This document shows positions 43,416 through 53,650 of a DNA stretch of 64,000 nucleotides, piece by piece. Position numbers and translations under genes: made by a program. How positions within the stretch are numbered: the first letter of the stretch is position 1; each line of letters opens with the position of its first letter. The stretch comes from an uncultured Prevotellaceae bacterium (GTDB lineage: Bacteria; Bacteroidota; Bacteroidia; Bacteroidales; Muribaculaceae), in NCBI GenBank assembly GCA_947169265.1, contig CAMVPC010000011.1, forward strand, positions 1 through 64,000. The letters are read 5' to 3'. The notes beneath the pieces are model-generated. The model did not search any database. It worked only from the letters and a program-made list of their open reading frames with translations, and was not told the DNA's origin.

Positions 43416-43442
43416 CCTAAAAAACAATTAATACTAACAACT

Positions 43443-44630
43443 ATGTACGGAAAATTCCAATCCCATCTCACCAACGAACTTAACGCCATTCGCGAGGCCG
43501 GACTCTTCAAGGAAGAACGCCTCATCACCACCCCCCAACGTGCCGACATCCGCGTCAAGCCCGACACGCCAGTGCTCAACTTTTGCGCCAACAACTACCT
43601 GGGGCTGAGCGACAACCCTCGCCTCATCAAGGCTGCCACCGACATTATGCAGGAACGTGGCTTCGGCATGTCGAGCGTGCGCTTCATTTGCGGCACGCAG
43701 GATATCCACAAGGAGCTGGAACAGGCCATCAGCGACTTTTTCCACACCGAGGACACCATCCTCTATGGCTCGTGCTTCGACGCTAACGGCGGCCTCTTTG
43801 AGGCGCTGCTCACCGACGAGGACGCCATCATCAGCGACGCCCTTAACCACGCCTCGATTATCGACGGTGTGAGGTTGTGCAAGGCCAAACGCTACCGCTA
43901 TGCCAACGCCGACATGGCCGAGCTCGAGAAATGCCTGCAGGAAGCCCAGGCTCAACGTTTCCGCATCATCGCCACCGACGGCGTGTTCTCGATGGACGGC
44001 AACGTGGCTCCCATGGACAAGATTGTGGAGCTGGCCGAAAAATATGACGCTATGGTCATGGTTGACGAAAGCCACAGCGCCGGCGTCGTGGGGCCCACGG
44101 GACACGGTGTGGCCGAACAATTCAACCTCTACGGCAAAATCGACGTCTTCACCGGCACGCTGGGCAAGGCCTTTGGCGGCGCCATGGGCGGTTTCACCAC
44201 CGGCCGCAAGGAAATCATCGCCATGCTGCGTCAACGCAGCCGTCCTTACCTGTTCAGCAACTCGGTGGCTCCCATTATCGTGGGTGCCAGCCTTGAGATG
44301 TTCCGCCTGCTCAAGGAAAGCAACGCGCTCCACGACAAGCTGGTGGAAAATGTGACCTACTTCCGCGACCGCATGCTCGAGCTCGGCTTCGACATCAAGC
44401 CCACACAGAGCGCCATTTGCGCCGTGATGCTCTACGACGCCAAGCTGTCGCAGGACTTCGCCGCCGCCATGCAGCGCGAGGGTATTTACGTGACCGGTTT
44501 CTACTATCCCGTGGTGCCCAAGGGACAGGCACGCATCCGCGTGCAGCTCAGCGCAGGCCACGAGCGCGAACACCTCGACAAGTGCATCGCCGCCTTTGTC
44601 AAGGTGCGCGAGGAACTGGGCGTCAAGTAA
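43443..44630 (+). CDS. kbl: Glycine C-acetyltransferase (2-amino-3-ketobutyrate CoA ligase)
   Basis: 395 aa, standard length. A PLP fold-type I enzyme cleaving 2-amino-3-oxobutanoate with CoA to glycine and acetyl-CoA in threonine degradation. It shows NFCANNYLGLSDNPRLIKAA, VDESHSAGVVGPTGHG and the PLP-binding Lys in GTLGKAFGGAMGG. No threonine dehydrogenase gene (tdh) is beside it. A related 8-amino-7-oxononanoate or serine palmitoyl-transferase is less likely given the overall match. Confidence 0.92.
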   Translation: MYGKFQSHLTNELNAIREAGLFKEERLITTPQRADIRVKPDTPVLNFCANNYLGLSDNPRLIKAATDIMQERGFGMSSVRFICGTQDIHKELEQAISDFFHTEDTILYGSCFDANGGLFEALLTDEDAIISDALNHASIIDGVRLCKAKRYRYANADMAELEKCLQEAQAQRFRIIATDGVFSMDGNVAPMDKIVELAEKYDAMVMVDESHSAGVVGPTGHGVAEQFNLYGKIDVFTGTLGKAFGGAMGGFTTGRKEIIAMLRQRSRPYLFSNSVAPIIVGASLEMFRLLKESNALHDKLVENVTYFRDRMLELGFDIKPTQSAICAVMLYDAKLSQDFAAAMQREGIYVTGFYYPVVPKGQARIRVQLSAGHEREHLDKCIAAFVKVREELGVK

Positions 44631-44672
44631 CAAGCCACGAGTATTTAGCAACTCACTAATCTACTGAACATC

Positions 44673-46349
44673 ATGAATGCCGACGATATAAAACTTTTTT
44701 GCGTCAACACTAACGAGTATATTGATATTGACGGAGGCGAGAGCCTTGCCGAAGTCTTCGACACCATTAGCAACAGACTCAAAATCAAACCTATCTGTGC
44801 TCGTGTTAACAATAAAATCGAGGACCTCAGCTATCGGCTCTACGGACCCAAAATGGTCGAATTCCTCGATGTGGCTAACCCGCAAGGCCAACCCGTCTAT
44901 ATCCACTCGCTATGCATGGTCCTTTACAAGGCCATCCGCGACCTGCACCCGGGCCGCCGGTTGCGCATCGAGCACTCTATCGCCGGCGGATATTACTGCC
45001 GTCTCAAGCATGAGAAGGAACAAGTGACACACGACGAAATCGCCGGTATCAAGGCGCGCATGAAAGAAATCATCGCCGCCGACATGCGGTTCGTCAGGCG
45101 CGAGCGTCTCACCACCGACGTCGTTGAGCTCTTTCGCAAGCAAGGGCTCAACGACAAGGTGAGGCTTCTCGAGTCGTCGCACGCCCTTTACACCACCTAC
45201 TACAAGCTCGACGACACCTATGACAGCTACTACGGGCCGCTGGCGCCGTCGACGGGCTACCTCAAGACCTTCGACCTGGTGCCCTACCAGGAAGGAATGT
45301 TGTTGCTGGGCCCGAGCCGCGACGACTTCGACAAGCCCAATAAGATGGTCCGCATGGACAAGATGTTCAAGGCGTTCACCGAGCAAATTCGCTTCAACGA
45401 TGTCCTGCGCCTTGAGGATGTGGGAGCCCTGAACAAGGCCATCACCATGAAGTACGCCAACATGCTCATCAACGTGGCCGAGGCCATGCACAACAAGAAA
45501 TTCAACGCCATCGCCGACGATATCGCGGCACGCTATCAAAACGGCGGCGCACGCGTGGTGCTCATCGCCGGCCCGTCGTCGAGCGGCAAAACGACCTCGA
45601 GCAAGCGCCTTGGCACCCAGCTGATGACCAACTACATCGAGCCGCGCATCATCGAGCTTGACAACTATTTCGTCAATCGCGAGGACAACCCGCGCGACGA
45701 AACGGGCGACTACGACTACGAGTCGCTCTACGCGCTCGACCTCGAGCTTCTCAACCAAAACCTGCGCGACCTCATCGCCGGGAAAGAGGTGGAAATTCCC
45801 ACTTACAATTTCACCACCGGCCGACGCGAGTGGCACGGAAAAAAATTACAGCTTTGCGACAATAACATCCTCTTGCTCGAGGGCATCCACGGACTTAACC
45901 CCGACTTGACACCGCTCATCGACGAGGCACAAAAATACCGTGTCTATGTGAGCGCACTCACCACGCTCCACATCGATGACCACAACTGGGTACCCACCAG
46001 CGACAACCGCTTGCTGCGACGCATCATCCGCGACTTTAAATACCGCGGCGCCACAGCCCGCGACACCATCGCGCGGTGGCCCAGTGTGAGACGAGGCGAG
46101 GAGAAATGGATTTTCCCGTTCCAGGAGAATGCCGACGCCACTTTCAATTCGTCGCTTATTTTCGAGCTCTCGGTCATGCGTAACTACGCCGAGCCCATCT
46201 TGCGACAAGTGCCGGGCAACGTACCTGAATATGCCGAGGCATTCAGGCTGCTGCGATTCTTGAGCTACTTCGAGCCGCTCGACGAGAACGAAGTGCCCAC
46301 CACGAGCCTCCTTCGCGAGTTCCTCGGGGGAAGCATCTTCCACTATTAA
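44673..46349 (+). CDS. Nucleoside (uridine-like) kinase with ThrRS-like N-terminal domain
   Basis: 558 aa. The N-terminal ~230 residues resemble the TGS and second domain of threonyl-tRNA synthetase (SLCMVLYKAIRDLHPGRRLR). The C-terminal half is a PRK/uridine-kinase domain with P-loop VLIAGPSSSGKTTSSKRLG, a catalytic Asp in IELDNYF, and VEIPTYNFTTGRRE. Such two-domain proteins are widespread in anaerobes, and phosphorylate nucleosides. It is 42 bp downstream of kbl. Confidence 0.88.
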   Translation: MNADDIKLFCVNTNEYIDIDGGESLAEVFDTISNRLKIKPICARVNNKIEDLSYRLYGPKMVEFLDVANPQGQPVYIHSLCMVLYKAIRDLHPGRRLRIEHSIAGGYYCRLKHEKEQVTHDEIAGIKARMKEIIAADMRFVRRERLTTDVVELFRKQGLNDKVRLLESSHALYTTYYKLDDTYDSYYGPLAPSTGYLKTFDLVPYQEGMLLLGPSRDDFDKPNKMVRMDKMFKAFTEQIRFNDVLRLEDVGALNKAITMKYANMLINVAEAMHNKKFNAIADDIAARYQNGGARVVLIAGPSSSGKTTSSKRLGTQLMTNYIEPRIIELDNYFVNREDNPRDETGDYDYESLYALDLELLNQNLRDLIAGKEVEIPTYNFTTGRREWHGKKLQLCDNNILLLEGIHGLNPDLTPLIDEAQKYRVYVSALTTLHIDDHNWVPTSDNRLLRRIIRDFKYRGATARDTIARWPSVRRGEEKWIFPFQENADATFNSSLIFELSVMRNYAEPILRQVPGNVPEYAEAFRLLRFLSYFEPLDENEVPTTSLLREFLGGSIFHY

Positions 46350-46355
46350 CCCCTT

Positions 46356-46697
46356 TTACAGGCCTTCATCAGCCACTTTCCACTCTTTGAGGGTGCGGGC
46401 CTCGGGGTCGACGACGACGCCCACCTTAACCCTGCGGCGGCTGTCGTTCCAGTAGGGGATGAGGTAATCGCGCTCGTTGATTTGCGCCTGCTCAATGTCG
46501 ACGAGCTTGAAGTTATAGAGATTGAGGATTTAATCAGCGCCGACGGGGTGGCGCTGTCGAACCAATGTCTTCGAGCATGAGTGATTGGAACACGTTCACC
46601 AGGCTGAACGGGTTGTAGATTTCGGTCATTCAGGGGCCGAAACGGCAGCCATCGTAGCGCTCACGCAGCATTTCAGCGCTACGATTGTGGGTAAATT
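46356..46697 (-). pseudogene. Remnant of an AAA-ATPase-like / PD-(D/E)XK protein
   Basis: On the minus strand the pieces ERYDGCRFGP-stop-MTEIYNPFSLVNVFQSLML and, after a frameshift and stops, LVDIEQAQINERDYLIPYWN, DSRRRVKVGVVVDPEARTLK, EWKVADEGL-stop can be read. They match the end of the ATPase part (TEIYNPFSLLN) and the C-terminus of the PD-(D/E)XK part in the PF09820/PF08011 protein family, abundant in Bacteroidales. The middle is deleted. It fills the gap between the nucleoside kinase and the UvrA-like gene. Confidence 0.7.
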
Positions 46698-46814
46698 CGG
46701 TTTTAACTTACAGGTTTACAAAACTATTTGGAATTTCGCAAACCTCCAATCCCAATCGAGCCAAAATTACGTCCTTAAACACTGTCCTAAAACACGTCCA
46801 CGCCTAACATCCCA

Positions 46815-46846
46815 TTTGCAGGAGTCCTAAATATATGGTACCTTTG
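46815..46846 (+). promoter_or_regulatory. Promoter of the UvrA-like gene
   Basis: TTTG (46815-46818) and TACCTTTG (46839-46846) are 20 bp apart; this supports ATG 46891 as the start. Confidence 0.7.
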
Positions 46847-46890
46847 CAGTGCGAATAGCTTGTCAAGCCGTCAAACATTCAAACCAAAGC

Positions 46891-49152
46891 ATGAATACCG
46901 ATAAAATCCTCATACGCGGGGCCCGCGAGAACAATCTCAAGGACGTGTCGCTCGCGATTCCCAAGCATCAAATCACCGTATTCACCGGCGTCTCGGGGTC
47001 GGGGAAGAGTTCGCTTGTGCTCGACACGATAGCGGCCAAGTCGCGTCGTGAGTTGAACGACACATTTCCGGCATTTGTGCAGCAATATTTGCCCAAATAT
47101 GGCCGTCCGCATGTCGACGCCATCGAGAACCTCCCCATCGCGATAGTCATCGACCAAAAGAAACCGGCGCAAAACTCACGCTCGACGGTTGCCACCTATA
47201 CCGACATCGCCGCACTGCTGCGCCTGTTGTTTTCCCGCGTGGGCGAGCCGTGGGTGGGCTATGCCGAGTCGTTCAGCTTCAACCATCCCGAGGGCAGTTG
47301 TCCTCGCTGTTCGGGCCTTGGCGAGATTCGCGAACTCGACATCCACAAGCTCATTGACTTCGACAAGAGTCTCAACGATGAGGACACAATCCACTACATC
47401 GCGTTCGGCAAGGGCGGCTGGCGCTGGATACGCTATGCCCACAGCGGCCTGTTCGACCTCGACAAGAAAATCAAAGACTACAGTCCTGAGGAGCTGGATT
47501 TGTTCCTGAACAGTCCACAAATCAGGTTGAAAAACCCGCCGTCAAACTGGCCCAAGACGGCAAAATATGAGGGCATCATTCCGCGCATGTATCGCAGCAT
47601 CATCAACTCGGAAGAGGGTCTGCTACACGCCGCGGTGCTCAATCCCATGCTCCACATGGGCACCTGTCCCGACTGCGGCGGCACGCGGCTGAGCCAGCGT
47701 GTGCTCTCGTGCAAAATCAACGGCCTGAACATCGCTCAGGTGAGTGCCATGTCAATCACGCGGCTCAACGAGTGGGTCAAGTCGCTCACACAACCGCTCG
47801 CCGTCGACCTCAAGAAAGCGATAAGCGCACGCCTCACCGCTCTCGAAGAGATAGGGCTGGGCTACCTGAGCCTCGACCGCGGCGTGGGCACCCTCTCGGG
47901 CGGCGAGGCCCAGCGCTGCAAAATCGCCAAATATATCAATTCGTCGCTCGCCGACGTGCTGTATATCCTCGACGAGCCCAGCACGGGCCTTCACGACCAC
48001 GACATAGCGAAAATGAAGCACTCGGTGAGGCGGTTGCGCGACGCCGGCAACACCGTGTTGCTTGTGGAGCATCACAAGGAAATGATTGCCATTGCCGACC
48101 ACATCGTGGACCTGGGACCCGGCCCGGGCAGCCGCGGCGGGCGAATCGTGTTCGAAGGCAGCTACGACGAACTGCTGCACAGCGGCACCAGCACCGGCCA
48201 GATGTTGAGCCGCCGCGGCGAACTTAACACGTCGCCGCGCGAGCCACAGGGCACCTTTTCGCTGCGCGGCGCATCGCTGCACAATCTCAAAGACGTGTCG
48301 ATAGACCTACCGCTGGGCCAACTCGTCGTGGTGGCCGGCGTGGCCGGATCGGGCAAGAGTTCGCTCATGGAGTGTTTCAGGCGCGAGCGCAACGACATTG
48401 TGTACATCAGCCAAAAGAACATAGGCGCGAGCCTGCGCTCGACGCCTGCCACCTATATGGACGTGGCGCCCGACATACGCAAGCGCTTTGCCCGTGCCCA
48501 CAAGATGAAAGAGCAATATTTCACCTTCAACGGCAAGGGCGCGTGCCCCGTGTGCGGCGGCAAAGGCGTGGTGGTAGCCGAGATGGCGTTCATGGACAAC
48601 ATCGAAACCACCTGCGAGGCGTGCGGCGGACTACGTTACTCGCACGAGGCCCTTCAATACACTGTCAACGGCATGAACATCGCCCAGGTTATGGACCTGT
48701 CGGTGCGCCGCGCCGGCGAGTTTTTCGCCGGCACACCTGTCGAGGAGAAACTGCGGCCACTCATCGCCGTGGGCCTCGACTACCTACACCTGAACCAGGC
48801 CCTGAGCACACTCTCGGGCGGCGAGTTGCAACGCATGAAACTAGCCTCCTACCTGCAGCCTTACACCTCGCCGGTGGCCCAAGGCGGACAGCGCGGTATT
48901 TTCGTTATCGACGAACCCACCGACGGCCTTCATCTCAAAGACGTACATCACCTCATCGCCTTGTTTGACAGCATGGTGGACGCGGGCAACACGGTCTATG
49001 TCGTGGAGCACAACACCGATGTCATCAAGGCCGCCGACCACGTGATAGAACTGGGTCCGGGCGCCGGTGACGCCGGCGGCCGCATCATTTTCTCGGGCCC
49101 GCCCACAGCCCTGGCTCACTCCACGGCCTCGATAACGGCACGTTACCTGTAA
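46891..49152 (+). CDS. UvrA-like ABC protein (UvrA2/DrrC type)
   Basis: 753 aa from ATG 46891, well short of the ~940 residues of UvrA. Two ABC cassettes are present: Walker A GVSGSGKSS and GVAGSGKSS, signatures LSGGEAQR and LSGGELQR, Walker B VLYILDEPSTG and IFVIDEPTDG. Zinc-finger pairs are CPRCSG/CPDCGG and CPVCGG/CEACGG. The region between Walker A and the first zinc module is reduced, implying loss of the UvrB-binding segment. Relatives (UvrA2, DrrC) protect against DNA-intercalating compounds instead of general excision repair. It is transcribed from its own promoter. Confidence 0.88.
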   Translation: MNTDKILIRGARENNLKDVSLAIPKHQITVFTGVSGSGKSSLVLDTIAAKSRRELNDTFPAFVQQYLPKYGRPHVDAIENLPIAIVIDQKKPAQNSRSTVATYTDIAALLRLLFSRVGEPWVGYAESFSFNHPEGSCPRCSGLGEIRELDIHKLIDFDKSLNDEDTIHYIAFGKGGWRWIRYAHSGLFDLDKKIKDYSPEELDLFLNSPQIRLKNPPSNWPKTAKYEGIIPRMYRSIINSEEGLLHAAVLNPMLHMGTCPDCGGTRLSQRVLSCKINGLNIAQVSAMSITRLNEWVKSLTQPLAVDLKKAISARLTALEEIGLGYLSLDRGVGTLSGGEAQRCKIAKYINSSLADVLYILDEPSTGLHDHDIAKMKHSVRRLRDAGNTVLLVEHHKEMIAIADHIVDLGPGPGSRGGRIVFEGSYDELLHSGTSTGQMLSRRGELNTSPREPQGTFSLRGASLHNLKDVSIDLPLGQLVVVAGVAGSGKSSLMECFRRERNDIVYISQKNIGASLRSTPATYMDVAPDIRKRFARAHKMKEQYFTFNGKGACPVCGGKGVVVAEMAFMDNIETTCEACGGLRYSHEALQYTVNGMNIAQVMDLSVRRAGEFFAGTPVEEKLRPLIAVGLDYLHLNQALSTLSGGELQRMKLASYLQPYTSPVAQGGQRGIFVIDEPTDGLHLKDVHHLIALFDSMVDAGNTVYVVEHNTDVIKAADHVIELGPGAGDAGGRIIFSGPPTALAHSTASITARYL

Positions 49153-49217
49153 AATGGGCGAGGCGGCATGATTCGCGCCATAGCAAATTGTTGAATTGTT
49201 AAAAATGGTGGGGAAAG

Positions 49218-49248
49218 TTGAGCAAACAGTATATTTTAATTATATTTG
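49218..49248 (+). promoter_or_regulatory. Promoter of the rel gene
   Basis: TTG (49218-49220) and TATATTTG (49241-49248) are 20 bp apart, followed by CAGGTTAA. It supports ATG 49270 as the start of rel. Confidence 0.7.
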
Positions 49249-49269
49249 CAGGTTAAAAAGGAAGCACCG

Positions 49270-51525
49270 ATGAGCTATCAACCCACAATATACACTCCCG
49301 AGGAAGAAGAACGCATGGTGAGCGAAGCTTACCAGAACCTTCTAAACGGCTATCTTTCAAGCAAGCACCGCAAGAAAGTGGAAATCATCGAGCGCGCCTA
49401 CAAGTTTGCGCGCGCGGCTCATGAGGGCGTGCGTCGCCGCAGTGGCGAGCCTTACATTCTCCATCCCATCGCCGTAGCAACGATAACCAGCCGGGAGATA
49501 GGGCTTGGTTCGACATCGATATGCGCCGCACTACTCCACGACGTGGTGGAAGACACCGACTACACGGTGGAAGACATCGCCGTCACCTTTGGCGACAAGA
49601 TAGCGCGCATCGTCGAGGGGCTGACCAAGATTTCGGGCGGCATCTTCGGCAAAGACGCCAGTGTGCAAGCCGAGAACTTTCGCAAGTTGTTGCTCACGAT
49701 GAGCAGCGACTTCAGGGTGATTCTCATCAAGATGGCCGACCGGTTGCACAACATGCGCACCCTCGACTCCATGCCACCCGCCAAGCAATACAAGATAGCG
49801 GGCGAAACGCTCTACATCTACGCGCCGCTGGCCCACCGCCTGGGCCTCTACTCCATCAAGACCGAGCTCGAGGACCTCAGTTTCAAGTATGAACACCCCG
49901 ACGCCTATAAGGCCATCGGCGAGCAAATCCAGCTCAGCGAGCAGCACCGCAACGACGTGTTCGAGCGTTTCTCGGCACCCATCCGCGAGCGACTGGACCG
50001 CTTGGGGCTGCGCTACGAGTTCAAGGTGCGCATCAAGTCGCGCTACTCCATTTGGAAAAAAATGGAGACCAAGCACATCCCCTTCAGCGAGGTCTACGAC
50101 CTGTATGCGGCGCGCATCGTCTTTGCGTGCAGCGACCCCACGGCCGAGAAACGCACCTGCTGGAACATCTATAGCGAAATCACCGACCTGTATAAACTGC
50201 ATCCCGACCGCACTCGCGACTGGCTATCGACACCCAAGACCAACGGCTACCGTGCGCTCCACATCACCGTGATGGGCCCCGACGGCGACTGGGTGGAAGT
50301 GCAGATACGCTCCGAGCGCATGAACGACATCGCCGAACACGGCTTTGCCGCGCACTGGAAATACAAGATTGGCGAGGGTGCCGAAGAGAGCGAGCTCAGC
50401 GAGTGGCTACGGGCCATCGAAGACGTGCTCAAGAACCCCGAACCTAACGCCCTCGACTTCCTCGACACCATCAAACTCAACCTCTTTGCGCAGGAAATCA
50501 AAGTCTTCACCCCCAAGGGCGAGTTGCTCACCTTCCCTGTCGACGCCACCGTCATCGACATGGCCTTCGCGCTACACACCGAGATTGGCGCCCATTGCAT
50601 CGCCGGCAAGGTGAACCACAAGCTGGTGCCGCCCACCCACAAGCTGAGCAGCGGCGACCAGGTGGAAATCCTCACTTCGGGCACCCAGAAGCCCGACCCT
50701 AACTGGATTAATTACCTCAAGACAGCCAAGGGCAAGACACGCCTCAAGACCGTGTTGCGCCACCAGCGCCGCAGCATCATCGAGAAAGGCGAGACCCTCC
50801 TCACCGACTTCCTTCGCGAGCACAATGTGGAGCTCACGGGCGACACCCTGAGCCGCATCATCAACCACGAGCGCGTGCCCAACAAAGAAGAGCTCTTCTA
50901 CATGGTGGGCAACGGCGAGATTCTTCTCAACGAGCAAATTATCACCAGCGCCAAGCCCAAGCAAAAGGGCTTCATCCGCAAGCTGCTCCAAAACCCGTTC
51001 TCGGGCAACAAAGACGTGCAGCCGGCACCCCAAGCGAGCGACACCGCCACACAAGGAGAGAAAGAAAAAATCAACACCAAAAAAGTGTATGAGCTCAAAA
51101 CCATCGACGGCGTGAGCAACTACAAGCTGGCACAGTGCTGCCACCCGCTACCGGGCGACGACGTGTTGGGCTATGTGAACGAGCACAACGAGGTGGTGGT
51201 CCACAAGGTAGACTGCCAAATCGCCAACATGCTCAAGGCCTCCTACGGCGAGCGCCTCGTGGTGACCCTATGGCAAAAGGGCAGCTCCACCTTCCCGGCA
51301 TCGATACACATCGAGGGCATCGACCGCATGGGCCTTTTGCAGGAAATCATCTACATCATTTCGACCAACCTCGCCATCAACATGCGCAGCCTCAACATCA
51401 AGTCGGAGGACGGTTTGTTCAGGTGTGACCTCGACGTGCTGGTGGCCGACAACACCGTGCTCACCAAGATGTGCAAGCGCATCAAGAAAGTGAAAGGCGT
51501 CACCAGCGCCGACCGCAGCAGTTAG
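49270..51525 (+). CDS. Bifunctional (p)ppGpp synthetase/hydrolase RelA/SpoT
   Basis: 751 aa from ATG 49270. Domains in order: HD hydrolase with intact HDVVEDT (90-96); synthetase (about 235-345) with KTNGYRALHITVMGP and HGFAAHWKYKIG; TGS (about 405-465); helical and zinc-finger region (YKLAQCCHPLPGDD); C-terminal ACT (GIDRMGLLQEIIYIISTNLA). Both catalytic domains look complete, so this is the Rel-type enzyme making and degrading the stringent-response alarmone. The HD-type PgpH-like gene follows 28 bp later. Confidence 0.95.
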   Translation: MSYQPTIYTPEEEERMVSEAYQNLLNGYLSSKHRKKVEIIERAYKFARAAHEGVRRRSGEPYILHPIAVATITSREIGLGSTSICAALLHDVVEDTDYTVEDIAVTFGDKIARIVEGLTKISGGIFGKDASVQAENFRKLLLTMSSDFRVILIKMADRLHNMRTLDSMPPAKQYKIAGETLYIYAPLAHRLGLYSIKTELEDLSFKYEHPDAYKAIGEQIQLSEQHRNDVFERFSAPIRERLDRLGLRYEFKVRIKSRYSIWKKMETKHIPFSEVYDLYAARIVFACSDPTAEKRTCWNIYSEITDLYKLHPDRTRDWLSTPKTNGYRALHITVMGPDGDWVEVQIRSERMNDIAEHGFAAHWKYKIGEGAEESELSEWLRAIEDVLKNPEPNALDFLDTIKLNLFAQEIKVFTPKGELLTFPVDATVIDMAFALHTEIGAHCIAGKVNHKLVPPTHKLSSGDQVEILTSGTQKPDPNWINYLKTAKGKTRLKTVLRHQRRSIIEKGETLLTDFLREHNVELTGDTLSRIINHERVPNKEELFYMVGNGEILLNEQIITSAKPKQKGFIRKLLQNPFSGNKDVQPAPQASDTATQGEKEKINTKKVYELKTIDGVSNYKLAQCCHPLPGDDVLGYVNEHNEVVVHKVDCQIANMLKASYGERLVVTLWQKGSSTFPASIHIEGIDRMGLLQEIIYIISTNLAINMRSLNIKSEDGLFRCDLDVLVADNTVLTKMCKRIKKVKGVTSADRSS

Positions 51526-51553
51526 TCGTTACCCGTTAATCGTCAACTTGACA

Positions 51554-53623
51554 ATGAAAAAGCAAACCCGCAATAAATACTTCATCATTCTCCTGATCGC
51601 CATGAGCGTCATTATCATTTCGCTCTTCTTCATCGACAGGGGAATGCAGCTCACTTACAACGAGGGAGAAACATGGAACTATCCACGGCTCAGGGCGCCC
51701 TTCGACGTGCCCATCGAGCACGACTCGGTGTCGAAAGCCGCCATCCACGACAGCATCATGGAGCGTTTTGTGCCTTTCTTCCGCATCGACGACAACGTGG
51801 CCATCACCCAGGTCAACAAGCTCGAGGCGGCGCTGTCCCAAATGAGCAACGTAACGGCCCACACGCGCAGCCAAATCATCAAGATGACGCAGCGCGTATA
51901 TGAGGCCGGCATCATCGACAACAGCACGGCCGACGCCATCGCCATGGGCAAGATGCCCACTGTGAGAATCCTCGAGGGTAACGAGGCGGCGATGCTCGAG
52001 ACGTCCACATTGCGGTCGAGCCGCGACGCCTATTACCACATCGACACCACGCTCACGTCGCCCGACGAGCAGGCGGCCATCGACGCCGTGAAGCTCGACA
52101 AGTACCTCATTCCGTCGGTAATCGAAGACACCGTCGAGTCGCAAAAATACTTCAACCAGGAATACCGCGCGGCCATCGTTCCCCACGGTGTGATCGAGAC
52201 CGGCGAGGAAATCATCGACTATGGCGACAACATCACGCCACAAAAGTACGTCATCATCCAAAAGTATGAGGAAATGATGCGCGAGCACAGCATGAGCGCC
52301 ACCGACCGCCTCGTGGCCATGCTCGGCAAGGCCATCGTGGTGACACTGCTCATGGTGGTCTTTTACCTGTTCATGCGCATCATGCGCCCGGCCATTTTCA
52401 CCCACTTCAAGAAGATGGTGTTGCTGGTGACGTCGATACTCGTCTTTGTGGTGCTTGTGTACCTGATTACCAAGTTCCGCGCCGAGCTCATCTATGTGAT
52501 ACCATTCGCCCTGGTACCCATCATCATCACCACATTCACCGACTCGCGCACAGGCTTCTTCGTGCACCTCATCGTGGTGCTTATCTGCTCGCTGGTGGCT
52601 CCCGAACAAGCCGAGTTCATCATCCTGCAGGTGCTGGCCGGCGTGATAGCCATCATCTCGGTGCGTGAGCTCTCGCAACGGTCTCAGCTCGTGCGCGGCG
52701 CGGCTTACATCTTCCTGGCCTACTCGCTGACATATTTCGCCATCTTGGTGTCGCGTCAGGGCGTCATCACGCACATCGACTGGTCCACGTTCCTGATGTT
52801 CGCCATCAACTGCACCGTCTTGTCGTTTGCTTACTTTGGCATCTTCATCATCGAAAAACTCTTCGGATTCACCTCGCTCGTGACCATGGTCGAGCTGAGC
52901 GACATCAACAACCCGCTGCTGCGCGAACTCTCGCAAACGTGCCCGGGAACATTCCAACATTCGCTGCAAGTAGCCAATCTGGCCGGCGAGGCGGCTCACC
53001 GCATAGGCGCCAACAGCCAGCTGGCGCGCGTGGGCGCACTTTATCACGACATAGGCAAAATCGAGAATCCGGCCTTTTTCACCGAGAACCAGAAAGGCGT
53101 CAATCCGCACGACGCCCTGCAGCCCGTGCAGTCGGCATCGATTGTTATCGCACACGTGGCCGACGGGCTGCGGCGCGCCGAAAAAGCCGGACTGCCGCAA
53201 GTGGTGAAAGACTTCATCACGCAACACCACGGCAAGGGTCGCGCGCGCTACTTCTACTCGGCCGCCTGCAAGCTGCACCCCGATGAGAACGTTGACCCGG
53301 CACCCTACACCTATCCCGGTCCCAACCCGCAGACGCGCGAAACCGCCATCGTCATGATGGCCGACTCGTGTGAGGCCGCATGCAAGAGCCTCACCGCCCC
53401 CGACGTGAAGAGCATCACGGCGCTCGTCGAGAAAGTCATCAACAGCCAAATGACCGAAGGGCTGTTCCGCGAGGCCCCCATCACGTTTGCCGACATCAAA
53501 ACCGTGCGCGAATTCCTCATCGACCGCCTGTGCACGATGTACCAGACGCGCGTCTCCTATCCCGACGACATCAAGCCCGAGCCGCACGCCGAGCCCGATG
53601 ACGAGCCTCAAACCAATCAGTAA
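51554..53623 (+). CDS. 7TM-HD family (PgpH-like) HDIG phosphohydrolase
   Basis: 689 aa from ATG 51554. An N-terminal membrane helix, a ~250-residue extracytoplasmic 7TMR-HDED domain, about seven membrane helices (roughly 255-460), and a cytosolic HD domain with PGTFQHSLQVANLAGEAAHR and LYHDIGKIENPAFF. PgpH of Firmicutes hydrolyses c-di-AMP; the same activity is plausible here but unproven for Bacteroidales. It is close to rel upstream and porX 27 bp downstream, giving a signalling cluster. Confidence 0.92.
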   Translation: MKKQTRNKYFIILLIAMSVIIISLFFIDRGMQLTYNEGETWNYPRLRAPFDVPIEHDSVSKAAIHDSIMERFVPFFRIDDNVAITQVNKLEAALSQMSNVTAHTRSQIIKMTQRVYEAGIIDNSTADAIAMGKMPTVRILEGNEAAMLETSTLRSSRDAYYHIDTTLTSPDEQAAIDAVKLDKYLIPSVIEDTVESQKYFNQEYRAAIVPHGVIETGEEIIDYGDNITPQKYVIIQKYEEMMREHSMSATDRLVAMLGKAIVVTLLMVVFYLFMRIMRPAIFTHFKKMVLLVTSILVFVVLVYLITKFRAELIYVIPFALVPIIITTFTDSRTGFFVHLIVVLICSLVAPEQAEFIILQVLAGVIAIISVRELSQRSQLVRGAAYIFLAYSLTYFAILVSRQGVITHIDWSTFLMFAINCTVLSFAYFGIFIIEKLFGFTSLVTMVELSDINNPLLRELSQTCPGTFQHSLQVANLAGEAAHRIGANSQLARVGALYHDIGKIENPAFFTENQKGVNPHDALQPVQSASIVIAHVADGLRRAEKAGLPQVVKDFITQHHGKGRARYFYSAACKLHPDENVDPAPYTYPGPNPQTRETAIVMMADSCEAACKSLTAPDVKSITALVEKVINSQMTEGLFREAPITFADIKTVREFLIDRLCTMYQTRVSYPDDIKPEPHAEPDDEPQTNQ

Positions 53624-53650
53624 TCCATCCCTATTCTCCCCACCCGCCCA

